Positions 53,428 to 62,045 of a stretch of 64,000 nt of DNA are shown here, one piece after another; within the stretch, counting starts at the first letter, position 1; each line of letters starts with the position of its first letter. The position numbers were made by a program, and so were the translations under genes. The stretch lies in assembly GCA_965223305.1 (NCBI GenBank), contig CBDCWT010000036.1, positions 124,001-188,000 of the forward strand, read 5' to 3'. The stretch comes from CBDCWT01 sp965223305. Lineage in GTDB: Bacteria; Planctomycetota; Planctomycetia; Pirellulales; Pirellulaceae. The notes under the pieces were generated by a model. The model saw nothing but the letters and a program-made list of their open reading frames with translations. It ran no database searches and was not told the DNA's origin.

Positions 53428-55320
53428 TTATTCAGGTGTGATCGCAAAGATCGCGATACGGTCGTCGGCATTTCCATCAAGGGGAGCTGGAAGATCGGCA
53501 AGCTGGACCGGACTGCTCCGCTCGGCAGGGCGCCCTGATAGCTTGGTTGCCAGCTCTGACGGGGTGAGAAAATCTGCCAGCGTCACGACGTTTAGGTCGT
53601 TCTCGACAGTGCCTACCAGCCGGAGCCGACCGCGCAGCGCTGTGACGGTGTCCAGCGCATCCCGCCCTGGCTGGGCGTGCAACCAGAAGAAGTCCAGTGC
53701 CAGATAGCAGGGTCGTTCCCGTGGTACTAGAGCGAGCGCTTGGGTGAAAGGAACGTTGCCAATCGGTATCCGTTCACGCTCGACGTAGAGGGCCAAGGTT
53801 GGCTGCGCTTGGCAGATGACGACAGCCTCTGGCTCGGTGACTTGCCGGACCAGTTCAGCCACCGCCCGGTAGGATGATCTTGATGCCCATCGTTGCCAAA
53901 GCGAGTGTGACGGCAGTAGACCGAACGGCTGCGCGGTTAGGCCGATCGCTGCACAGACGACCGCGGCGGCTAAGAACGTGCCTGCCATGGCAGGCTGCGG
54001 CAGGTCGTTGAGCTCGCCGGGTGGAACTTGTGGCGGAGTCGCTTGTCCGGCAGGTGTGGCAGCCTGTGACCACTGCCACAGGTTGGTTATGGCGACTGCC
54101 GACAGCGCCGCTGCCGCGGGCAACAACGGCACGAGCAGCCGGCTGTAAGGATGATAGAAAGGTACCGCGACGACGAAGGCCAGCGCCCAAACGGCGATCA
54201 ACACATGGGAGAACCGTCCGAGAAGAAGGGCAGGAAGCAGGGTGAATGTTGCGCAGACCAGCAGCATGGCGTCGGTACCCATGATCAAGAGCCCGCCTGC
54301 TGCAGCGACCGCCGCCGCGATCGAGACCAGCCGTTTGTTGCCGCCGCGCGCAGCGCCTAACGACCAGTAGACGCACGCCAGCAGCACAATGAATACTCCT
54401 CCGCCGGAGAGGATCCATCCGTAATGACGGAAGGCGGCGACAGTAAGCAGATGTCGCCACAAGTGGTGGTGCCACGTAGACCAACCGCCGATGTAGGTGC
54501 GATGATGGTCGGTGACCGCCGCATAGCCACCAGGAAAGTTCCTCTCGACGAACAGATACCAAGGTAGATAACAGGCGGCCGCCAGGCAGCTTGCCAGCGC
54601 GAGCCGCACAAGCAGCTGCCAGCACCGCCTGCTTGGCAATGGACCAGACATCTGAGGCAACTTCGCCGCTGACCGTGCCGCGCAGACGGTGCAGGCCGCC
54701 AGGGCGACGACCGCCGGCATCCAGCCGTTGTACTTCGTGTTCCAGGCCAGCGCGATACAGAGGGCGGTGCTGCCGGTCCAGCAGCTGGCACGCCACGCGG
54801 CGAATCCGGCACTCCTGGTGCCTGGACAGCCGAGGACTTCGTCGAGCCGCAACACACAATAGACAGCCAGTGTGAACCAGAGCGTCATCGGCACGTCGGT
54901 CAGCGCCATACGGGAAAAAGCCACGTGCAGGTCGCTGGTCGCCAGCAGCGCCGCAGCGGCGAGGCCCGCCCCGCTACTGCCCAAGCGCTGTCCGATCAGA
55001 AACACGACAGGAATAGTAGCAGTTCCCGCTAGGGCCGAGACGACTGTGCCGGCGGTTGGCCAGGGCGCCTGCAACAACCAGCAAACCGCACCGATCGCCC
55101 AAGGAAATCCCGGAGGAGCGTGCAGGGGAAGATCAAAGTTGTAGTCGAGTGGTTTTCCGAACGCCGCCTGAATTCCGTTGTGGACATAGACGCCTTCGTC
55201 GTACTGCGACAACGACAGTTCGTGCAGGCCTTCGAAACGAAGCCCGGCTCCCACCGCCACGATGACGGTCAGCAGCAGCCATTGAGCACGTGAATTGGAA
55301 TGCGATCTCAACTCAGCCAT
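53428..55320 (-). CDS. GT39-type membrane glycosyltransferase
   Basis: 630 residues, mostly membrane: about 12 hydrophobic segments, beginning WLLLTVIVAVGAGLRF. The first loop has LSLSQYDEGVYVHNG, the DE motif that binds the lipid-phosphate sugar in GT39/ArnT-PMT enzymes. FSRMALTDVPMTLWF is also typical of this group. The C-terminal 150 residues (VICQAQPTLALYVERERIP, YLALDFFWLHA) form a periplasmic domain. It should transfer a sugar from a polyprenyl carrier to protein or lipid; the acceptor is unknown. No other glycan genes are adjacent, and tRNA-Pro lies upstream on the other strand. Confidence 0.85.
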   Translation of the reverse strand: MAELRSHSNSRAQWLLLTVIVAVGAGLRFEGLHELSLSQYDEGVYVHNGIQAAFGKPLDYNFDLPLHAPPGFPWAIGAVCWLLQAPWPTAGTVVSALAGTATIPVVFLIGQRLGSSGAGLAAAALLATSDLHVAFSRMALTDVPMTLWFTLAVYCVLRLDEVLGCPGTRSAGFAAWRASCWTGSTALCIALAWNTKYNGWMPAVVALAACTVCAARSAAKLPQMSGPLPSRRCWQLLVRLALASCLAAACYLPWYLFVERNFPGGYAAVTDHHRTYIGGWSTWHHHLWRHLLTVAAFRHYGWILSGGGVFIVLLACVYWSLGAARGGNKRLVSIAAAVAAAGGLLIMGTDAMLLVCATFTLLPALLLGRFSHVLIAVWALAFVVAVPFYHPYSRLLVPLLPAAAALSAVAITNLWQWSQAATPAGQATPPQVPPGELNDLPQPAMAGTFLAAAVVCAAIGLTAQPFGLLPSHSLWQRWASRSSYRAVAELVRQVTEPEAVVICQAQPTLALYVERERIPIGNVPFTQALALVPRERPCYLALDFFWLHAQPGRDALDTVTALRGRLRLVGTVENDLNVVTLADFLTPSELATKLSGRPAERSSPVQLADLPAPLDGNADDRIAIFAITPE

Positions 55321-55406
55321 TCAAACGGGACCCTGCCCTGACCTGCCCAAGGTAGTCTATTGCCGTGCACCAGCACCCCGTTGTAGCATGGGTGCTGTTT
55401 GGAAAC

Positions 55407-55481
55407 CGGGGCGTAGCGCAGCCTGGCTAGCGCGCCTGCTTTGGGAGCAGGAGGTCGGGAGTTCGAATCTCCCCGCCCCGA
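55407..55481 (+). tRNA. tRNA-Pro (anticodon UGG)
   Basis: The acceptor CGGGGCG pairs with CGCCCCG over 7 bp, followed by A73. The anticodon stem CCTGC/GCAGG encloses TTTGGGA, which places TGG at 34-36. The T arm is GGGAG-TTCGAAT-CTCCC. CCA is not encoded. Confidence 0.96.
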
Positions 55482-55706
55482 CTGCGAATCTGCCGAGCTT
55501 TTTTTACAACCGATAGCGTAAGTTGTACGCTTTTCGCCATCTTGCAGGCACAAGATGCGGGATTCCAGGCGTTTTTCGTAAGCGCGAAGCGTCAGCGAGG
55601 GGAGTTGGTTTACCAACGCAAGTCGTTCCTTCGCTTACGCTTCGAGCTTACGACGGAGCCAACAGCGCAACTTCAAAGAGAGCGGGTGCGCGAGTCGGTT
55701 GTGGCA

Positions 55707-55772
55707 GTAGCCGAAGTCGCCAGACTTTGGCTTTTTCGCGCGGCGCCGCCAAACTCTGGCGAGTTCGGCTAC
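55707..55772. repeat. Family B palindromic repeat, copy 5
   Basis: Arms at 55707-55730 (GTAGCCGAAGTCGCCAGAC) and 55749-55772 with an 18-base loop. It lies just after the 3' end of parB, where it could work as a transcript-end hairpin. Confidence 0.88.
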
Positions 55773-55791
55773 CCACAACTTCGACGCTCCA

Positions 55792-56781
55792 CTAGGCTGC
55801 GTCCGGTATCTTCGGCTCGTTCGCCGGCTCATTCAGCCGATCGCGCAACCGCTCGAACTCCGCGTGGTTCGCGAAGTGCACGATGATCCGTCCGCGTCCG
55901 CGACTGGTCTGGCGAATCTCGACTTTCGTGCCCAGCGCCATGCGGAGTTCTTGTTCGAGCGCTGCGACTTGATCGCTCGTGGTGGTAGCCGATTTCGGCG
56001 GAGTGGGTTTTCCGACAGACCCAGCGATGTAGTTGTCTTCTTCGGTGGCCGTCGACTCTTGGACCAGTCGCTCCGTAGCTCGAACACTCAGCCCTTCCTT
56101 GCGAATCCGTCCGGCTAGCGTGACCTGTTCCGCTTCATCGCCCAGCGGCAGCAGCGCCCGGGCGTGCCCCGCTGAGAGCTCTCCGGTCCGCACCGCATCG
56201 AGCACGACCTTGGGCAACTCGAGCAACCTCATCAGATTGGCGATCGTGGAACGGTCAATCTTCAACCGCTTCGCGAGGTCCTCTTGCTTGCAACCGTGCT
56301 CGTCCAGGTAGCGACGAAATGACATTGCCTTTTCGATCGGGTTCAGATCTTTTCTCTGCAGGTTCTCGACGATCGCCAACTCGGCCACGAGCCGATCATC
56401 GGCCTCGCGAATGCGGGCGGGAACCGTTGACCAGCCGGCCTGAATGGCTGCCCGCAGGCGGCGCTCGCCGGAGATCAGCTGAAACCGGCCTCCCATCCTG
56501 CGCACCAGCACGGGCTGCAACATGTCGTGTTCTTTGAGGCTCTCCGAGAGAGACGCAATCTCCGGCTCGCTGAACTCCCGCCTCGGCTGAAACGGGTTGT
56601 CGTCGATCTCGTAGACGTTCAGCTGGACGATGCCCGCCGCTTCGCCCGGCACCCCTGATCGCTCCATGTGGGCCTCGGCTTCCCCATCCGTGTCGCTATC
56701 CGGATTCAAAGTGATGCCTTCGTCCGTGGGTGTCCCCAAAAGCGCGGCCAGCCCGCGTCCAAGTCGTCGATCCCTACTCAC
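55792..56781 (-). CDS. parB: Chromosome-partitioning protein ParB
   Basis: 329 residues from a GTG start nine bases after AGGAGGT, giving MSRDRRLGRGLAALLG, the usual ParB opening. The CTP-binding ParB/Srx domain has LISGERRLRAAIQAGW and ENLQRKDLNPIEKA. The helix-turn-helix is QEDLAKRLKIDRSTIANLMRL, followed by LSAGHARALL. A basic, Pro-containing linker and a short dimer domain end the chain. Four parS-like sites lie in the 460 bases upstream, so self-binding near its own promoter is likely. parA is not next to it. Confidence 0.95.
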   Translation of the reverse strand: MSRDRRLGRGLAALLGTPTDEGITLNPDSDTDGEAEAHMERSGVPGEAAGIVQLNVYEIDDNPFQPRREFSEPEIASLSESLKEHDMLQPVLVRRMGGRFQLISGERRLRAAIQAGWSTVPARIREADDRLVAELAIVENLQRKDLNPIEKAMSFRRYLDEHGCKQEDLAKRLKIDRSTIANLMRLLELPKVVLDAVRTGELSAGHARALLPLGDEAEQVTLAGRIRKEGLSVRATERLVQESTATEEDNYIAGSVGKPTPPKSATTTSDQVAALEQELRMALGTKVEIRQTSRGRGRIIVHFANHAEFERLRDRLNEPANEPKIPDAA

Positions 56782-57107
56782 TTTTTCCACACCTCCTTGA
56801 ACAACTCGATGTCCGCCCTCGCGCGCGGGGTCCATCGACTCCCCATTTGGATGAGCGGCAGCTAAGGCGCCCGCTTCTGCTAAGCCGCGTTCCCACGGAT
56901 GGACTCTCGCACCACTCACCAAGGAACTCCCGCAGCTCTTTATCGACTGCCTGGGTTGGCTCCAGTGAGTCTTCGTCTGTGGTCAGAAGAATTCCACCGA
57001 AATGGCGAGCACCGTTCGGCCGACGAACCAGCGACTTGATAAGCTGGATTGAATGGGTTGAGACCCTCGAACCGAGCCCGGTTACGCTGTTTTCTCGAGC
57101 CCTACTA

Positions 57108-57121
57108 GTTTCACGTGAAAC
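57108..57121. promoter_or_regulatory. parS site 1
   Basis: GTTTCACGTGAAAC, a perfect palindrome matching the core of the bacterial parS consensus. Confidence 0.9.
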
Positions 57122-57158
57122 CGAATTAGGCAATATGCGTCAAATCGGGTGATCGCAG

Positions 57159-57172
57159 GTTTCACGTGAAAC
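57159..57172. promoter_or_regulatory. parS site 2
   Basis: GTTTCACGTGAAAC, identical to site 1, 51 bases from it centre to centre. Confidence 0.9.
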
Positions 57173-57194
57173 GTGGCAAGTAAGCACTTCGTGC

Positions 57195-57208
57195 GTTTCA
57201 CGTGAAAC
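57195..57208. promoter_or_regulatory. parS site 3
   Basis: GTTTCACGTGAAAC, identical to sites 1 and 2, 36 bases from site 2. Confidence 0.9.
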
Positions 57209-57230
57209 GGGACGAGTAAGTGTTTCGCGC

Positions 57231-57244
57231 GTTCCACGTGGAAC
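57231..57244. promoter_or_regulatory. parS site 4 (variant)
   Basis: GTTCCACGTGGAAC, still a perfect palindrome, with one symmetric change relative to the other three, 36 bases from site 3. Apart from the four sites, the region 56782-57284 shows no supported gene. Confidence 0.8.
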
Positions 57245-57284
57245 ACCGCGGTCTGGAAGGATTGCCAGACTTCGTTTGCAGGAC

Positions 57285-58586
57285 CTACTCCAGGGGGTTG
57301 ATTACCAAACCGCTCAGCAGTTTCGGATAGAAGTAGGTACTCTTAGCCGGCATGCGTTCGCCCTGTTCGCTGACATCACGAATATGGTCTAGGGTCGCAG
57401 GCATCACGAGGGCTGCGAGGGGGTAAGTCCCCCGGGCGAGCCCCTCCGTCACCTCTTCGACAAGGTGAACATAGGTTGGCTTGGGCAGATCGCTTGCTTC
57501 GAGCAAGTGGTCCATCACCAGGCGGTGCAGCAAGCTCACTCCGAGCGACCGCCATTGGTCACTGTGATCCGCCGCGATCTGTGACATCAGGGCCGATCCC
57601 TGTTCCGTGGCGGTGGCCAGCGACCATCGGTTGTCCTTGCGCGTGTAGAAGGCCAGGCATCCTTGTTGCGCTTCTCCCTCGATAGTGTCCCAACATTGGT
57701 TGGCCGCTTCCGGGCCGCTTCCGGCCGCTGTGAAGTGAAACGCGTCGCCGAGCCGAGTTGCCAACTCTTCGGCCGACCAATCCGGGACGCCTTCAAACAA
57801 CCGGTGTGTCGGCAACACAATCATCCCCGGATCGTTCATCCCGACACACATGGTGAGCACAAAGTTGGCAGGATGCGCGGCATCGAGCAGCTCTGTTCCG
57901 GCGAGTTGGTCGCGGTAGTTGCAAGCTGTTTCGTATCGATGGTGCCCATCTGCGATGTAGAGCGGTTTGTCCGCCATGATCGTCGCCAGACCACCGATGG
58001 CTTTTAAATCGGTGACGTTCCAAACCCGGTGGACCACGCCGAGATGATCGGTCGCTTCCAGGGGAGTCGACTCACGCGTGACGCACTCCAGTGTCTCTTG
58101 GGCTTCGTTTTCACGATCTGGATAGATGCCAAAGATGGGGCTGAGATTGGCTTTGCAGAACGTGGTCAACTTCAGGCGATCGGCCTTAGCTGCCGCATGC
58201 GTCTCCTCATGTGGGAAGACCTTCCCCTCGCCGAACGGCTCTAAACGCAGTCGGGCCATGAAGCCGCGCCGCGTGAACTCGCGTCCTTGATAGGAGAACA
58301 CCTGATGGTAGACGTAGACCGCCGGCCCCTGGTCTTTGCGAAGCACCCCTTCTCGCTGCCATGTCTTGAGGAAGCGAGCTGCCCGCGTGTAGCGGCTGTC
58401 GCCCGCGTCATCGCCAGGCTCTTCCCGGTTCAGAATCAGGCGAATCACGTTGGCGGGGTGACGCTTGTAGAGCTCCGCCTGCAGCTCGGCACCGATCACG
58501 TCGTAAGGCGGCGCGACGACGTCACTTAGCGAGCCAACGTGCCCCAGGTCGTAGCGGATCCCGCGGAAGGCTTCAATTTGCGGCAT
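57285..58586 (-). CDS. DUF1015 protein
   Basis: 433 residues, a normal length for DUF1015. The family landmarks are present: FRGIRYDLGHVGSLSDVVAPPYDVI, given here as the start DVVAPPYDVI; GFMARLRLEPFGEGKVFPHEET; and PLYIADGHHRYETACNY. The last, DGHHRYE, is the signature of the family. Members are cytoplasmic and conserved, sometimes near serine or one-carbon genes; the reaction is not established. It follows ahcY by nine bases, so the pair is an operon. Confidence 0.9.
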   Translation of the reverse strand: MPQIEAFRGIRYDLGHVGSLSDVVAPPYDVIGAELQAELYKRHPANVIRLILNREEPGDDAGDSRYTRAARFLKTWQREGVLRKDQGPAVYVYHQVFSYQGREFTRRGFMARLRLEPFGEGKVFPHEETHAAAKADRLKLTTFCKANLSPIFGIYPDRENEAQETLECVTRESTPLEATDHLGVVHRVWNVTDLKAIGGLATIMADKPLYIADGHHRYETACNYRDQLAGTELLDAAHPANFVLTMCVGMNDPGMIVLPTHRLFEGVPDWSAEELATRLGDAFHFTAAGSGPEAANQCWDTIEGEAQQGCLAFYTRKDNRWSLATATEQGSALMSQIAADHSDQWRSLGVSLLHRLVMDHLLEASDLPKPTYVHLVEEVTEGLARGTYPLAALVMPATLDHIRDVSEQGERMPAKSTYFYPKLLSGLVINPLE

Positions 58587-58595
58587 GGCTCAGAG

Positions 58596-59927
58596 TTAGT
58601 ACCGGTAGTGCTCCGGTTTGTAGGGACCATCAACGGGCACACCAATGTAGTCCGATTGCGCCTGCGTCAACCGAGTGAGCTTGACACCGATCTTCTCTAG
58701 GTGCAGCCTGGCCACCTCTTCATCCAGCGCCTTGGGCAGCACGTGCAATCCGACTGAGTACTTGTTGGGATTTTGCCAAAGCTCGAGTTGCGCCAACACC
58801 TGATTGGTGAACGAGTTTGACATGACAAACGAAGGGTGTCCGGTCGCGCAGCCGAGATTGACCAGGCGTCCTTCCGCCAAAACCAAGATCGCGTGCCCAT
58901 CGGGAAATGTATAGCGATCGACGGGTCCACCCGTATCGGCGTCCGACTTGATTTGCGTGCGGGTCACGTCGGGCTGGCCGTTAAGCCACGCAATGTCGAT
59001 TTCCAGATCAAAGTGGCCGATGTTGCAGACGATCGAATCGTGCTTCATCTTTTGCATGTGCTGGCCGGTCACGACATCCCGGTTGCCGGTCGTCGTCACG
59101 AAGATATTTCCGCGCGGTGCTGCCTCTTCCATGGTGGTCACTTCAAATCCCTCCATGGCGGCTTGCAGCGCGTTGATCGGATCGATTTCGGTGACGATCA
59201 CTCTGGCGCCGTAGCTACGCATCGAGTGGGCACAGCCTTTACCGACGTCCCCATATCCGGCCACAACCACGACTTTCCCCGCGACCATCACATCCGTGGC
59301 GCGCTTGATTCCATCTGCCAGAGACTCGCGGCAACCGTAGAGATTATCAAACTTGCTTTTGGTGACGGAGTCGTTCACGTTGATGGCCGGGACGCGCAAC
59401 TCGCCCGCCTCATGCATCTGTGCGAGGCGATGAACACCGGTCGTAGTTTCCTCGGACAATCCACAGATTCCCTCCAAGAGCTGAGGAAACCGCTGGTGGA
59501 CCATCGCAGTCAGGTCACCCCCATCGTCTAGAATCAGATTGAGTGGCTGGCCATCGGGGAAATGCAAAGTCTGCTCGATGCACCAATCGAACTCTTCCTC
59601 GGACTCACCTTTCCAGGCGAACACGGGAATATTTCGGCTGGCAATCGCCGCTGCGGCATGGTCCTGCGTCGAGAAGATGTTGCAACTGCTCCAGGTCACC
59701 TGCGCCCCCAACTCGATGAGCGTCTCGATGAGCACGGCCGTTTGCACCGTCATGTGGAGGCAGCCGGCAATACGAGCGCCCGACAACGGCTGGCTGGACG
59801 CGTACTTGTCCCTGAGCGCCATCAGGCCGGGCATTTCGTTTTCAGCCAGCGTAATTTCTTTGCGGCCAAAATCCGCCAGAGACAGGTCTTTGACTTTGTA
59901 CGGCAGTTTCGCTTCGACTTGTGACAC
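58596..59927 (-). CDS. ahcY: Adenosylhomocysteinase
   Basis: 443 residues, normal length. It hydrolyses S-adenosylhomocysteine to adenosine and homocysteine, recycling the product of methyltransferases. LSGARIAGCLHMTVQTAVLI, WSSCNIFSTQDHAAAAIA and the NAD loop VVAGYGDVGKGCAHSM are diagnostic, and the C-terminal KPEHYRY ends with the conserved Lys and Tyr. A CGGAGGAG ribosome site precedes the start. It is first in an operon with DUF1015. I looked for a SAH riboswitch upstream and did not see its conserved core. Confidence 0.97.
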   Translation of the reverse strand: MSQVEAKLPYKVKDLSLADFGRKEITLAENEMPGLMALRDKYASSQPLSGARIAGCLHMTVQTAVLIETLIELGAQVTWSSCNIFSTQDHAAAAIASRNIPVFAWKGESEEEFDWCIEQTLHFPDGQPLNLILDDGGDLTAMVHQRFPQLLEGICGLSEETTTGVHRLAQMHEAGELRVPAINVNDSVTKSKFDNLYGCRESLADGIKRATDVMVAGKVVVVAGYGDVGKGCAHSMRSYGARVIVTEIDPINALQAAMEGFEVTTMEEAAPRGNIFVTTTGNRDVVTGQHMQKMKHDSIVCNIGHFDLEIDIAWLNGQPDVTRTQIKSDADTGGPVDRYTFPDGHAILVLAEGRLVNLGCATGHPSFVMSNSFTNQVLAQLELWQNPNKYSVGLHVLPKALDEEVARLHLEKIGVKLTRLTQAQSDYIGVPVDGPYKPEHYRY

Positions 59928-60115
59928 AGAAAGATCTCCTCCGGATCTGCGGATCAGATGTGAGCTTCGGTGGGGGCTGTAGCGGAATCGAAGTCCGAGG
60001 CTACGGGAATCTTACCTTATAACACGATCACCATGATGCATGGTCGGAGCGAATCGGGCAAGCCGGCCGCGGCGGTGAGGTTCGTCAACTCGGGAAGGCG
60101 GGCAGAATGTGAAGA

Positions 60116-60772
60116 AGGGCCGTCGGGAGGGCGAGGCTCCTGCCGAGCCGCGGTAGTCAGGAGGAGCAGGAGGCGATCGGGCGGGCGAGGCGGGGTGACC
60201 CGAGGTAAATCAGCCGGAATGCGTTAGCATCCGGTTCTGCGGGAACCGTGGGCTAACGCCGGCTAACGCCCAGCGGCTGATGTATCATCACCTACCAGCC
60301 GTGTAAGGCGATCGGGAGGGCGAGGCTCCCGCCGAGCCGCGGCAATCAGGAGGAGCAGGAGCAGGAGACAGGAGCAGGAGCAGGAAGTCGTCGGGCGGGC
60401 GAGGCAGGGCAAGACTCCTGACCCGAGGTAAATCAGCCGGAATGCGTTAGCATCCGGTTCGGCAGGAACCGTGGGCTAACGCCCAGCGGCTGATGTATCA
60501 TCACCTACCAGCCGTGTAAGGCGATCGGGAGGGCGAGGCTCCCGCCGAGCCGCGGCAATCAGGAGGAGCAGGAGCAGGAGACAGGAGCAGGAAGTCGTCG
60601 GGAGGGCGAGGCGGGGCAAGGCTCCTGAGCCGCGGTAAATCAGCCGGAATGCGTTAGCATCCGGTTCGGAGGGAACCGTGGGCTAACGCCCAGCGGCTGA
60701 TGTATCATCACCCACCAGTCGTGTAAGGCGATCGGGAGGGCGAGGCTCCCGCCGAGCCGGCCCAACCGGGTT
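60116..60772. repeat. ~210-bp tandem repeat array with AGGAGC runs
   Basis: Three to four units opening GGGAGGGCGAGGCTCC (about 60124, 60311, 60524 and 60731), then tracts of AGGAGC, then family C phrases (CAGCCGGAATGCGTTAGCATC, GGGCTAACGCCCAGCGGCTG) and ATGTATCATCACC. The number of AGGAGC repeats differs between units. The region 59928-60115 shows nothing beyond the ahcY leader. No gene between ahcY and trpF. Confidence 0.85.
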
Positions 60773-61462
60773 TCACGCTTCCCCCACCGATTTCCCCCGC
60801 AAAAACGCTCGCCGCGCTGCGTTGACGAATGCCCTTACCAACTGAGCGTCCTTCTCGCCTGCGACAAGCTCAACTCCGCTGGCCGTATCTACGGCGGCCG
60901 GCCTCGCAATCTCGATGGCGCGGGCCACATTCCGGGGCGTCAGCCCGCCTGCCAGGACAACCGATGACCGCTGCAACTGCGCGGAGATCTGCGTAACTGC
61001 CTGCCAATCAACAACTTCTCCGGTTCCGCCATATTTGCCGGGTTGGAAGGCGTCGATCAGAACCGCTTGCGGCGGATGTTCCGCACAGGCGTCGAGGAAG
61101 TCCCAAATCGGACGGGTGTCGCCACCGCGGAACCGGAACGCCCGCATGATACGAAGCCCCGACAGTTCCGCGCAGAATTCCGGTGGCTCGTCACCGTGCA
61201 ATTGGATCAAATCAAGATCCGCCCGCTCGGCAATCTGCCTGATCCGCTCGACCGTCGCATTGACAAAGACGCCTACTTTAGTTGCCCGGTCGCCGATCGT
61301 CGCGGCAATCTGCTCCGCGACTGTGAGCTCCACGTGTCGCGGGCTGTGGTCCGCGAAATTCAGCCCGATGGCATCGGCGCCGGCGTCGATTGCAACGACT
61401 GCATCCTCGATGGACCGAACTCCACAGATCTTAATTTGAAACAAGGCTGGTTGACCGGTCAC
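60773..61462 (-). CDS. trpF: Phosphoribosylanthranilate isomerase
   Basis: 229 residues from a GTG start just before PALFQIKICGVRSIEDA. The open frame continues 86 codons upstream through a family B arm and is not native; a TTG six codons later is another candidate. The beta/alpha-barrel motifs KICGVRS (catalytic Cys), GLNFADHSPRHV, LIQLHGDEPPE, DAFQPGKYGGTGEVVDW (catalytic Asp) and VLAGGLTPRNV are complete. It catalyses the Amadori step of tryptophan synthesis. No other trp gene is near. Confidence 0.93.
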   Translation of the reverse strand: MTGQPALFQIKICGVRSIEDAVVAIDAGADAIGLNFADHSPRHVELTVAEQIAATIGDRATKVGVFVNATVERIRQIAERADLDLIQLHGDEPPEFCAELSGLRIMRAFRFRGGDTRPIWDFLDACAEHPPQAVLIDAFQPGKYGGTGEVVDWQAVTQISAQLQRSSVVLAGGLTPRNVARAIEIARPAAVDTASGVELVAGEKDAQLVRAFVNAARRAFLRGKSVGEA

Positions 61463-61534
61463 CGAGGCGTGTTGTGTGCTTTGCCGTCGCGCGGTCCATG
61501 AGCGATCAGCTCCATACACTCGTTCAGGACTTCT

Positions 61535-61558
61535 GTAGCCGAATTCGCCAGAATTTGG
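61535..61558. repeat. Family B left arm (solo)
   Basis: GTAGCCGAATTCGCCAG and the following AATTTGG without a matching right arm. It lies upstream of trpF. The rest of 61463-61754 shows no gene. Confidence 0.8.
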
Positions 61559-61754
61559 ACGAATCGGTATTCCACCAGGCATTATACCCGTCTCGTCCTC
61601 AGCTAGCACTGTCAGCGTTCTGCGCATTACCGTGCGAGGGGGGGTATTCGGGTTTATGAGGTTGAAGCCAATTGACGCGATTTGCCGATCAGTGTCCAGG
61701 TAGTACCGACTGAGGCGCACGTGACAGCATGAGCGATCTGCTGCGCCGACTTTA

Positions 61755-61930
61755 GCCCGGATTATTCATGAAGATCGCCGCGAGAGGTTGTAAGTACGTT
61801 CGTGGCAAGGAAGGCGAGCAGTTCTTCCGCAGGCGTATTGAAGCAATGCGTCGAGGGAGAATTGTGAAGCATGACGAAGCCACGGATGGACTTACGACCT
61901 CGCAGCAGATCGCTCATGAATAATTCGGGT
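61755..61930. mobile_element. Family A 176-bp fold-back element, copy 5
   Basis: Flanked by TA at 61753-61754 and 61931-61932. It differs from the other copies at a few bases, including GTC to GCC near the left end and one change in the central stem. It lies between the divergently read trpF and the ExeA-like gene. Confidence 0.88.
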
Positions 61931-62045
61931 TAGGGATGACCCGGGCTAAAAAACGTGTCTTGTGTCGCTGACCCGACCTGTGATACACGCACAGCTTTGC
62001 CGCCAGCCGTGCTAGCAGTTAAACCCAGGCAAGGAACCCATTTCG

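Noticed and set aside
56774..57133. 119-residue minus-strand frame between parB and the parS sites
   Set aside because: It overlaps a parS site and the parB start, has no ribosome site and resembles no family; it is also not a ParA fragment.
59928..60010. Possible SAH riboswitch upstream of ahcY
   Set aside because: The conserved SAH riboswitch core was not found, and the leader is only about 80 bases before repeat DNA begins.
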